This document shows positions 34,536 through 43,733 of a DNA stretch of 64,000 nucleotides, piece by piece. The position numbers were made by a program, and so were the translations under genes. The stretch is from the NCBI RefSeq assembly GCF_022878925.1, contig NZ_CP084627.1:1404832-1468831 (forward strand), given 5' to 3'. Within the stretch, counting starts at the first letter, position 1, and each line of letters opens with the position of its first letter. The notes beneath the pieces were generated by a model. It did no database searches. It worked only from the letters and a program-made list of their open reading frames with translations, and had not been told where the DNA came from. The DNA comes from Caballeronia sp. TF1N1. GTDB lineage: Bacteria > Pseudomonadota > Gammaproteobacteria > Burkholderiales > Burkholderiaceae.

Positions 34536-35246
34536 ATGAAACTCATCGACGCCCCGGCTGCGGCAACCCGACAAGGCCTCGACCGGTCGCGCCACGCCGC
34601 GCCGCAAGTGTTCGAGCAGTTGCGCGCGCGCATTCTTTCGCTCGAACTCGCGCCGGGCACGGTGCTGTCGCGCGCCGATCTCGCCGCGCGTTATGGCCTC
34701 TCCCAAACGCCCGTGCGTGACGCGTTGATGAAGCTGGGCGAGGAAGGTCTCGTCGATATCTTCCCGCAGCACGCCACCGTGGTTAGCCGCATCAGCGTGA
34801 CTTCGGCGCTGCAAGCGCATTTCCTGCGCCGCTCGATCGAGCTGGAAGTGGTGCGCACGCTGGCGAACGCGCGCAATGCCGAGTTGGTGGAGCGGCTGCG
34901 CACGACCATCGAGAAGCAGATGGAGCTGCGCGACCTCAAGAACTACGAGCAGTTCTCGCTACAAGACCAGGCGTTTCACCGGCAGATGTACGAAGCCGCC
35001 GGCGTGCCGCAGTTGTGGGATCTGGTGCGCCGGTTGAGCGGCCATATCGACCGGTTGCGGCGGCTGCATTTGCCCGTCGAGGGCAAGACGCTTGCCGTGG
35101 TGCGCGATCACACCGAAATCGTCGATGCCATCGCGAATGGCGACGCCGAAGCCGCCGACGCCGCGTTGCGCAAGCATCTGTCCGGCACGCTGCATCAGAT
35201 CGATCAGATTCGCACGCGTCATCCGACCTTTCTGGCGGACGAATGA
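34536..35246 (+). CDS. GntR family regulator with FCD domain
   Basis: Encodes 236 residues. The N-terminal winged helix (VFEQLRARILSLELAPGTVL, LAARYGLSQTPVRDALMKLG) is followed by a helical FCD effector domain with its metal-binding His/Asp pattern (FHRQMYEAAG, DHTEIVDAI). The ATG at 34536 was chosen over one 21 codons upstream because it fits the family's N-terminal length. It is divergent from the gudD-transporter operon, with the palindrome at 34420 between them, so it most likely senses glucarate or a breakdown product. Confidence 0.9.
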   Translation: MKLIDAPAAATRQGLDRSRHAAPQVFEQLRARILSLELAPGTVLSRADLAARYGLSQTPVRDALMKLGEEGLVDIFPQHATVVSRISVTSALQAHFLRRSIELEVVRTLANARNAELVERLRTTIEKQMELRDLKNYEQFSLQDQAFHRQMYEAAGVPQLWDLVRRLSGHIDRLRRLHLPVEGKTLAVVRDHTEIVDAIANGDAEAADAALRKHLSGTLHQIDQIRTRHPTFLADE

Positions 35247-35251
35247 GCGCG

Positions 35252-36388
35252 CTACCAGCACGCGTCGCCGATAGCGGTCAGCTTGTCGCGTCCGGCGACC
35301 TTCGCGCGATACAGCGCCTTGTCCGCGCGTTGCAACGCATCCTGAAAGCCTTGCTCGCCTTCGCTCACCTGCGCGACGCCGATGCTCATCGTCCATTCCG
35401 GCATGCCTTCCGTGAACGAGCGGCACGCGCGATGAATCTGGTTGGCGCACGCCTGTGCATAAGGCGCGCGCCATTCCGGCAGGATCGCGATGAACTCGTC
35501 GCCGCCCAGCCGCCCGAACTCGCCGCCGAGCGAGCCGACTTCCGCGCCCGCCAGCCGTGCCAGTTCCATCAGCACGTTATCGCCCGCGAGATGGCCGTGA
35601 CGGTCGTTGATCTGCTTGAAGTGATCGAGGTCGATGGCGAGGATGGTTGCGCCCGGTGCGATCAACGGCCGCGCGTGTTGCTCAAAGCCCGCGCGATTCC
35701 ATACGCTCGTCAGCGGATCGCGCAACGCGGCGTCGCGCAGACGCTGCTGCGCGCGCTCCGCCGGAATCGCGAGCAGGCCAAGATTGAGCACGGCCAGAAA
35801 CAGTTGATCCGAAAGCATTGGAATGACCGCGAGAAAATTCACGCGCGAGTCGCCCCACGCCAATGCCGCGAGCGTGATCGCGTAACCCGGCAGATAACCG
35901 AGCATCGCAAGACCGGCGATGCGCCCGCCCCGGCTCTTCAGGCGGCGCGCGTCCAACACGAGCATGGCGCCCGCGATCAGCGCCGATATCGCGATGCCGA
36001 TGGTATCGCCCGCGCGCGTCCAGGCGAACACGGCCGGCCGCGCGCCGAACGTCAACGTGGGAAGCACGTGGACCAGCACGGAGCCCGCGATGGGCGCGAG
36101 CATCCACCAGCGAAAAGGCGGCTTGCCGTCGAACGCGCGCATCCCCGTGATCAGCAGCATATTGCTCGCCGCCAGCCCGCCCAGCAGCAGGCCATCGAGG
36201 AATAAACGGTCTTCCCAGAACTCGAAGCCGACTAGAACCGCCGCATAGAGAAACGCGCTCGCCGACCAGTGCGCGAAGTAGCGTTCCGCGCGCGGTTCGA
36301 AGCGCACGAGCGCAAAGACGAGTCCGAACGCGCTGCTCGAAAGCACGCTGCAAAGACGTAGGGTTTCGGTGTCGGGTGTGGGGAACAT
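35252..36388 (-). CDS. Membrane-bound diguanylate cyclase (GGDEF)
   Basis: Encodes ~378 residues. The N-terminal ~205 residues carry several hydrophobic helices of an MHYT/7TM-like sensory region with no recognised ligand motif. The C-terminal GGDEF domain has DPLTSVWNRAGFEQHA, the active-site GRLGGDEFIAIL with GGDEF intact, and YRAKVAGRDKL at its end, so it should make cyclic di-GMP. The RxxD inhibitory site is not obvious five residues before GGDEF. The start at 36388 puts the first helix close to the N-terminus. Convergent with the GntR gene, single. Confidence 0.9.
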   Translation of the reverse strand: MFPTPDTETLRLCSVLSSSAFGLVFALVRFEPRAERYFAHWSASAFLYAAVLVGFEFWEDRLFLDGLLLGGLAASNMLLITGMRAFDGKPPFRWWMLAPIAGSVLVHVLPTLTFGARPAVFAWTRAGDTIGIAISALIAGAMLVLDARRLKSRGGRIAGLAMLGYLPGYAITLAALAWGDSRVNFLAVIPMLSDQLFLAVLNLGLLAIPAERAQQRLRDAALRDPLTSVWNRAGFEQHARPLIAPGATILAIDLDHFKQINDRHGHLAGDNVLMELARLAGAEVGSLGGEFGRLGGDEFIAILPEWRAPYAQACANQIHRACRSFTEGMPEWTMSIGVAQVSEGEQGFQDALQRADKALYRAKVAGRDKLTAIGDACW

Positions 36389-36543
36389 GACCGGGCGACG
36401 CGGCCTGCGCGCGCGAGGGAGAAGGACACCGGTATATCGGCAGCCAAATCGTGAAACTTGAGCCACGGCGCGACGTTTGCGCGCGGCATAACCCTTGCTC
36501 GCCTTCAAGACGCCAAATCAACGAAACCAAGGAGGGGCACACG

Positions 36544-37131
36544 ATGAAACTTTATTACGCACCCGGCGCATGCAGTCTCGCGGATCACATTGCCATGCAC
36601 GAGGCAGGGCTCGATTTCGAACGCGTGAAGGTCGATCTGAAGACCAAGCTGACTGAAGACGGCCGTCCATTCGACGAGATCAACCCGAAAAGCTACGTGC
36701 CGGTAGTCGAATTGGACGATGGCCGCCGTCTGACCGAAAACATCGCGATTCTCTCGTGGGTCGCGCGTCAGAAGCCCGCGCTCGCACCATCCGACGATGA
36801 AGGCGGCACGCGTCTGCTCGAAACGCTCGCCTTCATCTCGACCGAAATCCACAAGCAGTTCGGCCGCGTGTTCCGCCCAACATCGGATGCGGAAGCGTCG
36901 GCGGCGCGCGAGAAGATCGGCCAGCGTTTTACGCTCATCGACAAGATGATGAAGGGCGACTATCTCTTCGGGGAATCCGCAAGCGTCGCGGATGCTTACC
37001 TTTTCACGATGCTGACATGGGCCAACAAGATGAGCATCGAAGTGCCGGCAAAGCTCAAAGCGTTCTACGAGCGCATGCGCGAGCGGCCCGCTGTCAAGCT
37101 CGCGCTCGAACACGAAGGCATTTCGCTTTGA
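36544..37131 (+). CDS. Glutathione S-transferase family protein
   Basis: A 195-residue GST whose N-terminus MKLYYAPGACSLADHIAMHE is the beta-class form with Cys10 positioned as the catalytic residue; SYVPVVELDDGRRLTENIAI holds the glutathione-binding cis-proline loop. An AAGGAGGGG site precedes the ATG. It lies at the left edge of the organosulfur gene run, 290 bp before the SDR gene; glutathione-dependent steps occur in some organosulfur pathways, but a role here is inference. Confidence 0.9.
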   Translation: MKLYYAPGACSLADHIAMHEAGLDFERVKVDLKTKLTEDGRPFDEINPKSYVPVVELDDGRRLTENIAILSWVARQKPALAPSDDEGGTRLLETLAFISTEIHKQFGRVFRPTSDAEASAAREKIGQRFTLIDKMMKGDYLFGESASVADAYLFTMLTWANKMSIEVPAKLKAFYERMRERPAVKLALEHEGISL

Positions 37132-37422
37132 ACCTGACCATCTAACCAAATACGAAATCAGGTAAGAAGCATCGTTGAAATGATCGGTTTGCGATGACCG
37201 CAAGCAAGGCGAAGATGGGCGACTCCGCTTTCGAAACACTTCGTCCATGCTCCTTTCCGCCATCGCCACCAACACACCGGGGCGGCGCGCATGAACGCGT
37301 TGCCCCGGCGCCTGCCCGCCTCGTTCCCTGACGTTTTCCGCGAATCTTCGGCCGGTCGCCTCGACAACCGGCTGTGTGGGCGCGCGCGCCGCGTACTTTC
37401 CAACCATTCATCGGAGTAAGCC

Positions 37423-38160
37423 ATGAGCAGCACATTCAAGGACCAGGTTGTCTGGGTGACGGGCGCTTCCGGCGCGCTGGGCGCGGCCACCGCGCGCACG
37501 CTCGCCGATGCGGGCGCGACGGTCGTCGCATCGTCACGCAGCATCGATGAGCGATTGTTCGCAGCGTCGCCGAACGTGGTCCCGCTCAAGGTCGACGTCA
37601 CCGATGACAAAAGCGTGAAGGCGGCGTTCGCGCAGATCGAAGAGCGCTTTGGGCGCCTCGATGGCCTCGTCACCAGCACCAACGTCTCCACTTTCGGCGA
37701 CTTCCTCGAACTCACCGACGACGACTGGCAAAGCGTGATCGATGCCAAGCTGCTCGGCTCGGTGCGCCCGATTCGCGCCGCCTTGCCGTTCTTCATCAAG
37801 CAAGGGCGCGGCGCGATCGTGGCGATCTCGGGACGCGGCGGCATTGCGCCGCCGCCGAATCATTTCCCCGGTTCGAGCGTAAACGCGGCGATCGATCTGC
37901 TCGTGCAAGGTCTCGGCCGCCGCTACGGTCCGCAAGGCGTGCGCGTAAATGCCGTCGCGCCCGGTCCGATCCGCTCGCCGCGCTTCGATGCGCTCGCCGG
38001 CGCGCAAAGTCAGAACGAGCCCACGCGCCTGACCGCGCTCGAAGGCCCCGGCACGCCGGAAGACGTCGCGGCCGCGGTCGCGTATCTGCTTTCGGACGAT
38101 GCCCGTTTCGTCACCGGTTCGCGTCTCTATGTCGATGGCGGCGGGCCGCCCTACGCGTAA
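37423..38160 (+). CDS. SDR-fold protein, probably lacking the catalytic Tyr-Lys pair
   Basis: Encodes 245 residues. The cofactor loop WVTGASGALGAATARTLAD and the closing LYVDGGGPPYA are standard SDR features, and IVAISGRGGIAPPPNHFPG follows the catalytic-serine strand. Where Y-x-x-x-K should occur the sequence reads HFPGSSVNAAIDLL, with neither Tyr nor Lys in place. It may bind cofactor without normal SDR catalysis or use other residues. It heads the + strand run leading to the rhodanese and monooxygenase genes. Confidence 0.8.
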   Translation: MSSTFKDQVVWVTGASGALGAATARTLADAGATVVASSRSIDERLFAASPNVVPLKVDVTDDKSVKAAFAQIEERFGRLDGLVTSTNVSTFGDFLELTDDDWQSVIDAKLLGSVRPIRAALPFFIKQGRGAIVAISGRGGIAPPPNHFPGSSVNAAIDLLVQGLGRRYGPQGVRVNAVAPGPIRSPRFDALAGAQSQNEPTRLTALEGPGTPEDVAAAVAYLLSDDARFVTGSRLYVDGGGPPYA

Positions 38161-38227
38161 CTCGTAACGCGTAACGCATAGCGCCCGATTCGCCGCGTCA
38201 ACCGAAACCCATCCAAGGACCTTCTTC

Positions 38228-39889
38228 ATGTCACGTTTCGTTTCTCCCGCGCAATTGCGCACCCTGATCGCTCAACACAATGAACTCGCGGTGCTCGACG
38301 TGCGCGAAGAAGGCGTGTCGTCGAAAAAACGCCTGTTCTATTCGTCGGTCGCGCCGGTCGGACGCCTGGGTCTCGTGATCGATCGGCTCACTCCACGGCG
38401 CGGCACGCCCGTCGTTCTCGTCGATGCCGAAGGCGCCGAGGACGGCTATGCGCAACGCGCCGCCGCATTGCTGGCGCGCTGGGGCTACACGGACGTGTCG
38501 ATTTTGGATGGCGGCGTGGAAGGCTGGGCGCGCGCCGGCTTCGAAATTTTCAGCGGCACCAACGTGCCGGGCAAGGCGTTCGGCGAACTGATCGAGCATC
38601 GGCTGCATACGCCCAACATCGACGCCGAAACGCTTAAGGCGCGTCAGGATGCGGGCGACGATCTGGTTGTGCTCGACTCGCGCCCCTTCGGCGAATTCAA
38701 CAACTTCAATATTCCCGGCGGCATCGACTGCGCGGGCGCGGAGTTGGTGTATCGCGCGCTCGCGGCGGCGCCTTCGCCGGACACGCTGATCGTCGTCAAT
38801 TGCGCCGGGCGCACGCGCAGCATTCTCGGCGCGCAATCGCTCATCAATGCGGGCGTGCCGAATCCGGTCGCCGCACTCACGGGCGGCTCGATGGCTTGGC
38901 TGCTCTCGGGCCTCGAACTCGAACACGGCGAGATTCGCACCGCACCGCGTCCCGAAGGCGCGACGCTCGCGACCGCGCGCGAACTCGCGGCGGCCGCCGC
39001 GCGCAAGGCGAACGTGCCCGTGATCAACGGCGAAACGCTCGCGGCGCTCGAACGCGAAAGCGGCGAGCGCACGCTGTATCGCTTCGATGTGCGCGATCCG
39101 CTCGAATACGCGGCGGGGCATCCGGCAGGCTGGCGTTCGGCGCCGGGCGGGCAACTCGTGCAGGCGACCGACGAGTACATCGCCACGCTGCATGCACGCG
39201 TGGTACTGCGCGACGACGATGGCGTGCGCGCCCGCATGACCGCGTCGTGGCTCAAGCAACTCGGCTATCTCGATGTCCGCGTGCTCGACGATGCCGCCAG
39301 CGCCGCCCTCACCCACGACGCGCTCGAAGCCGGTCCCGAGCCGTTGCGCGTGCGTCCGCATGGCGCGCACACGCGCTGGATCGAGCCGGATCATCTGCAA
39401 GGCGCGCTCGATGCCGGTCGCGCGCAAGTGATCGATATCGACGCGAGCATTGCGTATCGCAAAGGCCATGTGCCGGGCGCGCGTTTCGTGGCGGCAAGCG
39501 CAGTGGAAGACCACCTGCGCTCGGGCGTTTTCAAGCGCGATGCGCCCGTCGTGCTGACTTCGGAAGATGGCTTGCTCGCCGGACTCGTCGCCGCCGAACT
39601 CGCGCCGCGCTGGCCGGAGATCGCCGCGCTCGTGGGCGGCACGGCGCGCTGGAGCGCGATTGGCTTGCCGCTCGAAACCGGCGACGCGCACAACCTGACT
39701 GGCGACGACGACGCGTGGTATAGCCCGTATCACGTCGAGAAGGAACGCGTGGCCGAGCAAATGAATGCGTACCTCGCGTGGGAGCTGCAACTGGTCGAAC
39801 AGGTGGAGCGCGACGCGATTGCATCGATCGATGTGCTGGACTTCAAGACGGCCACGGACAAGCGCAGCCGCGAACGCCTGGCATCATGA
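38228..39889 (+). CDS. Four-domain rhodanese-like sulfurtransferase
   Basis: A 553-residue protein with four tandem rhodanese domains. Only the second (about residues 125-235) has the active cysteine in a CxGRTRS loop (VVNCAGRTRSILGAQSL). At the equivalent loop, domain 1 reads VLVDAEGAEDG, domain 3 VLRDDDGVRAR and domain 4 VLTSEDGLLAG, so three domains look catalytically dead. Rhodaneses move sulfane sulfur. The final TGA overlaps the ATG of the downstream monooxygenase gene (ATGA), showing translational coupling and a role linked to sulfur release. Confidence 0.9.
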   Translation: MSRFVSPAQLRTLIAQHNELAVLDVREEGVSSKKRLFYSSVAPVGRLGLVIDRLTPRRGTPVVLVDAEGAEDGYAQRAAALLARWGYTDVSILDGGVEGWARAGFEIFSGTNVPGKAFGELIEHRLHTPNIDAETLKARQDAGDDLVVLDSRPFGEFNNFNIPGGIDCAGAELVYRALAAAPSPDTLIVVNCAGRTRSILGAQSLINAGVPNPVAALTGGSMAWLLSGLELEHGEIRTAPRPEGATLATARELAAAAARKANVPVINGETLAALERESGERTLYRFDVRDPLEYAAGHPAGWRSAPGGQLVQATDEYIATLHARVVLRDDDGVRARMTASWLKQLGYLDVRVLDDAASAALTHDALEAGPEPLRVRPHGAHTRWIEPDHLQGALDAGRAQVIDIDASIAYRKGHVPGARFVAASAVEDHLRSGVFKRDAPVVLTSEDGLLAGLVAAELAPRWPEIAALVGGTARWSAIGLPLETGDAHNLTGDDDAWYSPYHVEKERVAEQMNAYLAWELQLVEQVERDAIASIDVLDFKTATDKRSRERLAS

Positions 39890-41097
39890 CTTCACCGACG
39901 ATACGCCCTGTCTTTGACGGTTCGACGAGTCCCGCCGACATTCCCGGCAGCGCGCTTCACGGCGCGTTTCAGCAACCGTTGATGCTCGGCCTCTTCTTGC
40001 CGATTCAGAACGGCGGCTGGTCCATCTCGACCTTGCCGCGCTCGACCGACTGGCGCTTCGACTACAACGCGCGGCTCACGAAGACAGCGGAAGCGCTCGG
40101 CTTCGATCTGGTCTTCGGCCTCGCGCAATGGCTTGGCAAGAACGGGCATGGCGGCGTGCTCAAGTATCGTGAGCAATCGCTCGATGCGTTCATCGCGACG
40201 AGCGCGCTTGCCGCCGTCACCGAGCGCATTTTGCTGATCTCGACGGTGCATGCGCTCTATGGTCCGTGGCATCCGCTGCATCTCGCCAAGTTCGGCGCGA
40301 CGCTCGACCATATCTCGGGCGGACGCTGGGGCATCAACCTGGTGACGGGTCACGTCAAAAGCGAATGGGCGATGTTCGGCCAGCCGATGATCGAGCACGA
40401 CACGCGCTATGAACGCGCGGCCGAATTCGTCGCCGTGCTCGATTCGTTGTGGCGCAGCGATGCGAATCAGAACATCGATTCTCCGCACTGGCAGTTGCAG
40501 GACGCGTTCGTGAGTCCGCGACCGCGCTTTCATCGGCCGGTGCTCGTGAATGCGGCCGGGTCGCCCGCGGGGATTGCGTACGCGGTGCGTCACTCGGACC
40601 TGATCTTCATCACGAGCCCCGCAGGCGCCGATTTCAACGACGCCATCGGCGCCCTGCCCGCGCATACCGCGACCATTCGCGAAGAGGCCGCGCGGGTGAA
40701 ACGCAACGTGCGCACGCTCATCAATCCGACCATCGTGTGCCGGCCGACCGAACGCGAGGCGCGCGAGTATCGCGATGCCATCGTCGCTCACGCCGATGAA
40801 GGCGCGCTCGATGGCTTCGTCGGCCAGCACGGCCGCAGCGACGCGAAGGCGTGGGCGAATCACAAGCGCGAGCAGCGCATTCTCGGCGGCAATCTGCATC
40901 TGATCGGCTCGCCCGAGCAGATCGTCGATCAGTTGCTTGCATTGAAGCGCGCCGGTTGCGATGGCGTGCAGCTCACCTTCTTCGACTTCGAACCGGACCT
41001 CGCGTATTTCGGCGAGGCCGTGTTGCCGCTTCTCGTCGATGCGGGTTTGCGACTGCCCGTGCCCGCAGCGAACTCCTTACCTCGGACGACGTCATGA
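39886..41097 (+). CDS. FMNH2-dependent monooxygenase (SfnG/SsuD-like, LLM class)
   Basis: Encodes 403 residues of the luciferase-like monooxygenase fold. LPIQNGGWSISTLPRSTDWR near the N-terminus, DHISGGRWGINLVTGHVKSE and QPMIEHDTRYERAAEF match dimethylsulfone and alkanesulfonate monooxygenases, which oxidatively cleave C-S bonds with FMNH2 and O2. The ATG overlaps the stop of the rhodanese gene, and the stop overlaps the next start (ATGA again), so three genes are translationally coupled. The flavin donor is probably the SsuE-like reductase encoded at 50216. Confidence 0.88.
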   Translation: MTSPTIRPVFDGSTSPADIPGSALHGAFQQPLMLGLFLPIQNGGWSISTLPRSTDWRFDYNARLTKTAEALGFDLVFGLAQWLGKNGHGGVLKYREQSLDAFIATSALAAVTERILLISTVHALYGPWHPLHLAKFGATLDHISGGRWGINLVTGHVKSEWAMFGQPMIEHDTRYERAAEFVAVLDSLWRSDANQNIDSPHWQLQDAFVSPRPRFHRPVLVNAAGSPAGIAYAVRHSDLIFITSPAGADFNDAIGALPAHTATIREEAARVKRNVRTLINPTIVCRPTEREAREYRDAIVAHADEGALDGFVGQHGRSDAKAWANHKREQRILGGNLHLIGSPEQIVDQLLALKRAGCDGVQLTFFDFEPDLAYFGEAVLPLLVDAGLRLPVPAANSLPRTTS

Positions 41098-42425
41098 CCA
41101 AACATCGCCAATTGCATCTGAACACCAACATCACGGGCGTCGGGCGGCATCCCGCAGGATGGCGCACATTGGACAACCCGCGCGCGATCATCGACTTCAA
41201 GTTCTTTAGGGAGATTGCAACGACAGCGGAGCGCGGCAAGCTCGACGCCGTGTTTCTCTCGGATGCGCTCGCCCTGCGCAATCACGCCGAAGGTCCGCAG
41301 CAATCGTTCGAACCCACGGTGCTCCTCACCGCGCTCGCGGGCGCGACCGAGCATGTCGGTCTCATCGGCACGGCATCGACCACGTTCAACGATCCGTTCA
41401 ATCTCGCGCGGCGCTTCGCATCGGTCGATCACCTGAGCGGCGGGCGCGTCGCGTTCAATGCCGTGACGACCTACGACGCAGCCGCCGCCGCGAATTTCAG
41501 CTTCAACACGCCGCTTTCCACGGAAGAGCGCTATGCACGCGCGCAAGAATTCGTGGATGTGGTGACGAAGCTCTGGGATAGCTGGGAAGACGACGCGCTC
41601 GTCGCCGATCAGGCCACGGGACGTTATGCGGACCCGTCGCGCGTGCATGCCATCGAGCATCGCGGTCAGTACTTTTCGGTGCGCGGCCCGCTCAATGTGC
41701 CGCGCAGTCCGCAAGGAAGGCCCGTGCTCGTGCAGGCGGGATCGTCCGAAGGCGGACGCGCGCTTGCCGCCCGTTTCGCCGATGCGGTCTTCACCGCGCA
41801 AACCACTCTGCCGAGCGCGCAGGCGTTCTACAAGGAGATGAAGGAACGCGTGGCGCGGCATGGGCGCAACCCCGATCACTTTCTGCTGTTGCCGGGCTTG
41901 TATCCGGTGGTTGGCGGAACGGAACAGGAAGCGCGCGCGCATAAAGCCGAACTCGATGCGCTGCTCGACACCGACCGGGAAGTCGCGCGCCTGGCCGGCG
42001 CGCTCGGGCTCTCGCCGGACGATCTGCATATCGACAAGCCGCTGCCTTATGAGCGCATCGAAAAGGTCGTGCGCTCGGACTTGCCGCGCGGCTTCATCGA
42101 CTCGACGGTTGCGCTTGCCAAGGCCGAAAACCTGACCGTACGCGAGTTGCTCGATCGCAATCCGGGCGCGCATCGAATCATTGTCGGTACGCCCGAGCAG
42201 ATTGCCAACGACATCGCGCAGTGGTTCGAGGAGCGTGGCGCGGATGGCTTCAATCTCAACGCGGATGTGTTTCCGAGCGGCCTTGCGGCGTTCGTCGATC
42301 ACGTCGTGCCGCTCTTGCAGCGCAAAGGCATTTTCCGCACCGATTACGAAGGCACGACCTTGCGCGAACATTATTGTTTGCCGCGTCCCGACAGCCAGTA
42401 TGCAAAGAGGCGCGAGGCCGCCTGA
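41094..42425 (+). CDS. LLM class flavin-dependent monooxygenase (NtaA/SnaA/DszA group)
   Basis: A 443-residue luciferase-like enzyme of the NtaA/SnaA/DszA branch. Typical parts are KLDAVFLSDALALRN, LIGTASTTFNDPFNLARRF with DHLSGGRVAFNAVTT, and RPVLVQAGSSEGGRALAARF. Related enzymes use FMNH2 to oxidise sulfones, nitrilotriacetate or similar compounds. Start ATG overlaps the previous gene's stop. It lies between another monooxygenase and the SfnB-like gene, suggesting sequential attack on an organosulfur compound. The exact substrate is unknown. Confidence 0.88.
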   Translation: MTKHRQLHLNTNITGVGRHPAGWRTLDNPRAIIDFKFFREIATTAERGKLDAVFLSDALALRNHAEGPQQSFEPTVLLTALAGATEHVGLIGTASTTFNDPFNLARRFASVDHLSGGRVAFNAVTTYDAAAAANFSFNTPLSTEERYARAQEFVDVVTKLWDSWEDDALVADQATGRYADPSRVHAIEHRGQYFSVRGPLNVPRSPQGRPVLVQAGSSEGGRALAARFADAVFTAQTTLPSAQAFYKEMKERVARHGRNPDHFLLLPGLYPVVGGTEQEARAHKAELDALLDTDREVARLAGALGLSPDDLHIDKPLPYERIEKVVRSDLPRGFIDSTVALAKAENLTVRELLDRNPGAHRIIVGTPEQIANDIAQWFEERGADGFNLNADVFPSGLAAFVDHVVPLLQRKGIFRTDYEGTTLREHYCLPRPDSQYAKRREAA

Positions 42426-42457
42426 TCTTTTATCGTCCGAGCCTCCAAGGGAGTTTC

Positions 42458-43696
42458 ATGTCTTCTACTCTGGATCAACCGACTCGCGCGCAAGAAGCGC
42501 ATCGCATTCGTACCGATGCAGAAGCGCTGGAAACGGCACAACGTCTCGAACATGCGTTCGCGCAGGAAGCGTCGGAGCGAGATCGCGAGCGGCGCTTGCC
42601 GCGTAAAGAACTCGAAGCGTTCAGCGCATCGGGACTGTGGGGCATCTCGGTTCCCAAGGCATTCGGCGGCGCGGATGTTTCCGTATGGACCATCGCGCAG
42701 GTCTTCGAATATATCTCGGCAGGCGATTCATCGCTCGGCCAGATTCCGCAGAATCACTTCGCCAATCTGGAACGCCTGCGGCACGACGGCACGCCTTCGC
42801 AGCAGGCGTTTTTCTTCGAACGCGCGCTTGCAGGCGAGCGACTCGGCAATGCGACGGCCGAACCCGGCGATCGCTTGCCGGGCTCGCATGAAACACGCGT
42901 GCGGCGCACGACGCGCGGGCTCGTCGTATCGGGCAAAAAGGTGTATTCCACAGGCGCGCTCTTCGCGCACTGGATACCCGTCGCCGCGCGCGATGACGAT
43001 GGCTCGCCCGTGTTCGTCTACGTGCCGCGTCATGCGCGCGGCGTCGAAGTGATCGACGACTGGTCGGGCTTCGGGCAACGCACGACTGCAAGCGGTCGGG
43101 TGCATATCGACAATGTCGAAGTGGACGCGGTGCAAGTGGTGCGTCGCGAGCCAGGCGGCGAGATCGATACGGGCAACGCGGTTTCGCAGCTGATTCATGC
43201 GGCGATCGACTTGGGTATCGGCCGTGCCGCGCTCGATGAGACGAAGCGCTTCTTGCGCACGCTTGCGCATCCGGCACGAGGAAGTGGCGCCGCACATGCC
43301 ACGGACGATCCGTTCACGTTGCGCGATATCGGCACGCTGACCGTGGACCTGCACGCTGCGCGCGCGTTGACCGAGCGCGCAGCGGTGTTGATCGAAGCGG
43401 CGCGTGTGCCCGGTTCAGCGCGTGACAAAGTGAGCGCGGCCATCGTCGCGACGGCGGAAGCCAAGATTCTCACGACCCACCTCGCGCTCGATGCATCGAA
43501 CAAACTCTTCGAGCTTGCAGGCACGCAATCGACACGCGAAGAGCATAACCTCGACCGCCACTGGCGCAATGCGCGCACGCATACGTTGCATGACAGCGTG
43601 CGATGGAAGTATCACGCGGTGGGGCAGTATGCGCTGAACGACTTGCTGTGCGATCCCTTCAGCTACGCGCATCCTTATACGGCGGTGAAGGAATGA
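42458..43696 (+). CDS. SfnB-like acyl-CoA dehydrogenase-fold monooxygenase
   Basis: Encodes 412 residues from an ATG with AAGGGAG upstream. The acyl-CoA-dehydrogenase fold is visible (GLWGISVPKAFGGADVSVWT, DWSGFGQRTTASGRVHIDNV), but the C-terminal catalytic glutamate region is replaced by TREEHNLDRHWRNARTHTLH, the pattern of SfnB/DszC flavin monooxygenases that act on organosulfur compounds. Such enzymes use reduced flavin from a separate reductase. It is the last gene of the + strand sulfur run and is followed by a bidirectional terminator. Confidence 0.87.
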   Translation: MSSTLDQPTRAQEAHRIRTDAEALETAQRLEHAFAQEASERDRERRLPRKELEAFSASGLWGISVPKAFGGADVSVWTIAQVFEYISAGDSSLGQIPQNHFANLERLRHDGTPSQQAFFFERALAGERLGNATAEPGDRLPGSHETRVRRTTRGLVVSGKKVYSTGALFAHWIPVAARDDDGSPVFVYVPRHARGVEVIDDWSGFGQRTTASGRVHIDNVEVDAVQVVRREPGGEIDTGNAVSQLIHAAIDLGIGRAALDETKRFLRTLAHPARGSGAAHATDDPFTLRDIGTLTVDLHAARALTERAAVLIEAARVPGSARDKVSAAIVATAEAKILTTHLALDASNKLFELAGTQSTREEHNLDRHWRNARTHTLHDSVRWKYHAVGQYALNDLLCDPFSYAHPYTAVKE

Positions 43697-43698
43697 AC

Positions 43699-43727
43699 AA
43701 GCGGGCGTGCCTTTCGCACGCCCGCTT
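43699..43727. terminator. Bidirectional terminator between the convergent sulfur operons
   Basis: Near-perfect hairpin: AAGCGGGCGTGC and GCACGCCCGCTT pair around a 5-base loop, placed between two convergent stop codons. The U-tracts are short, so strength is uncertain. Confidence 0.7.
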
Positions 43728-43733
43728 CAGGCA

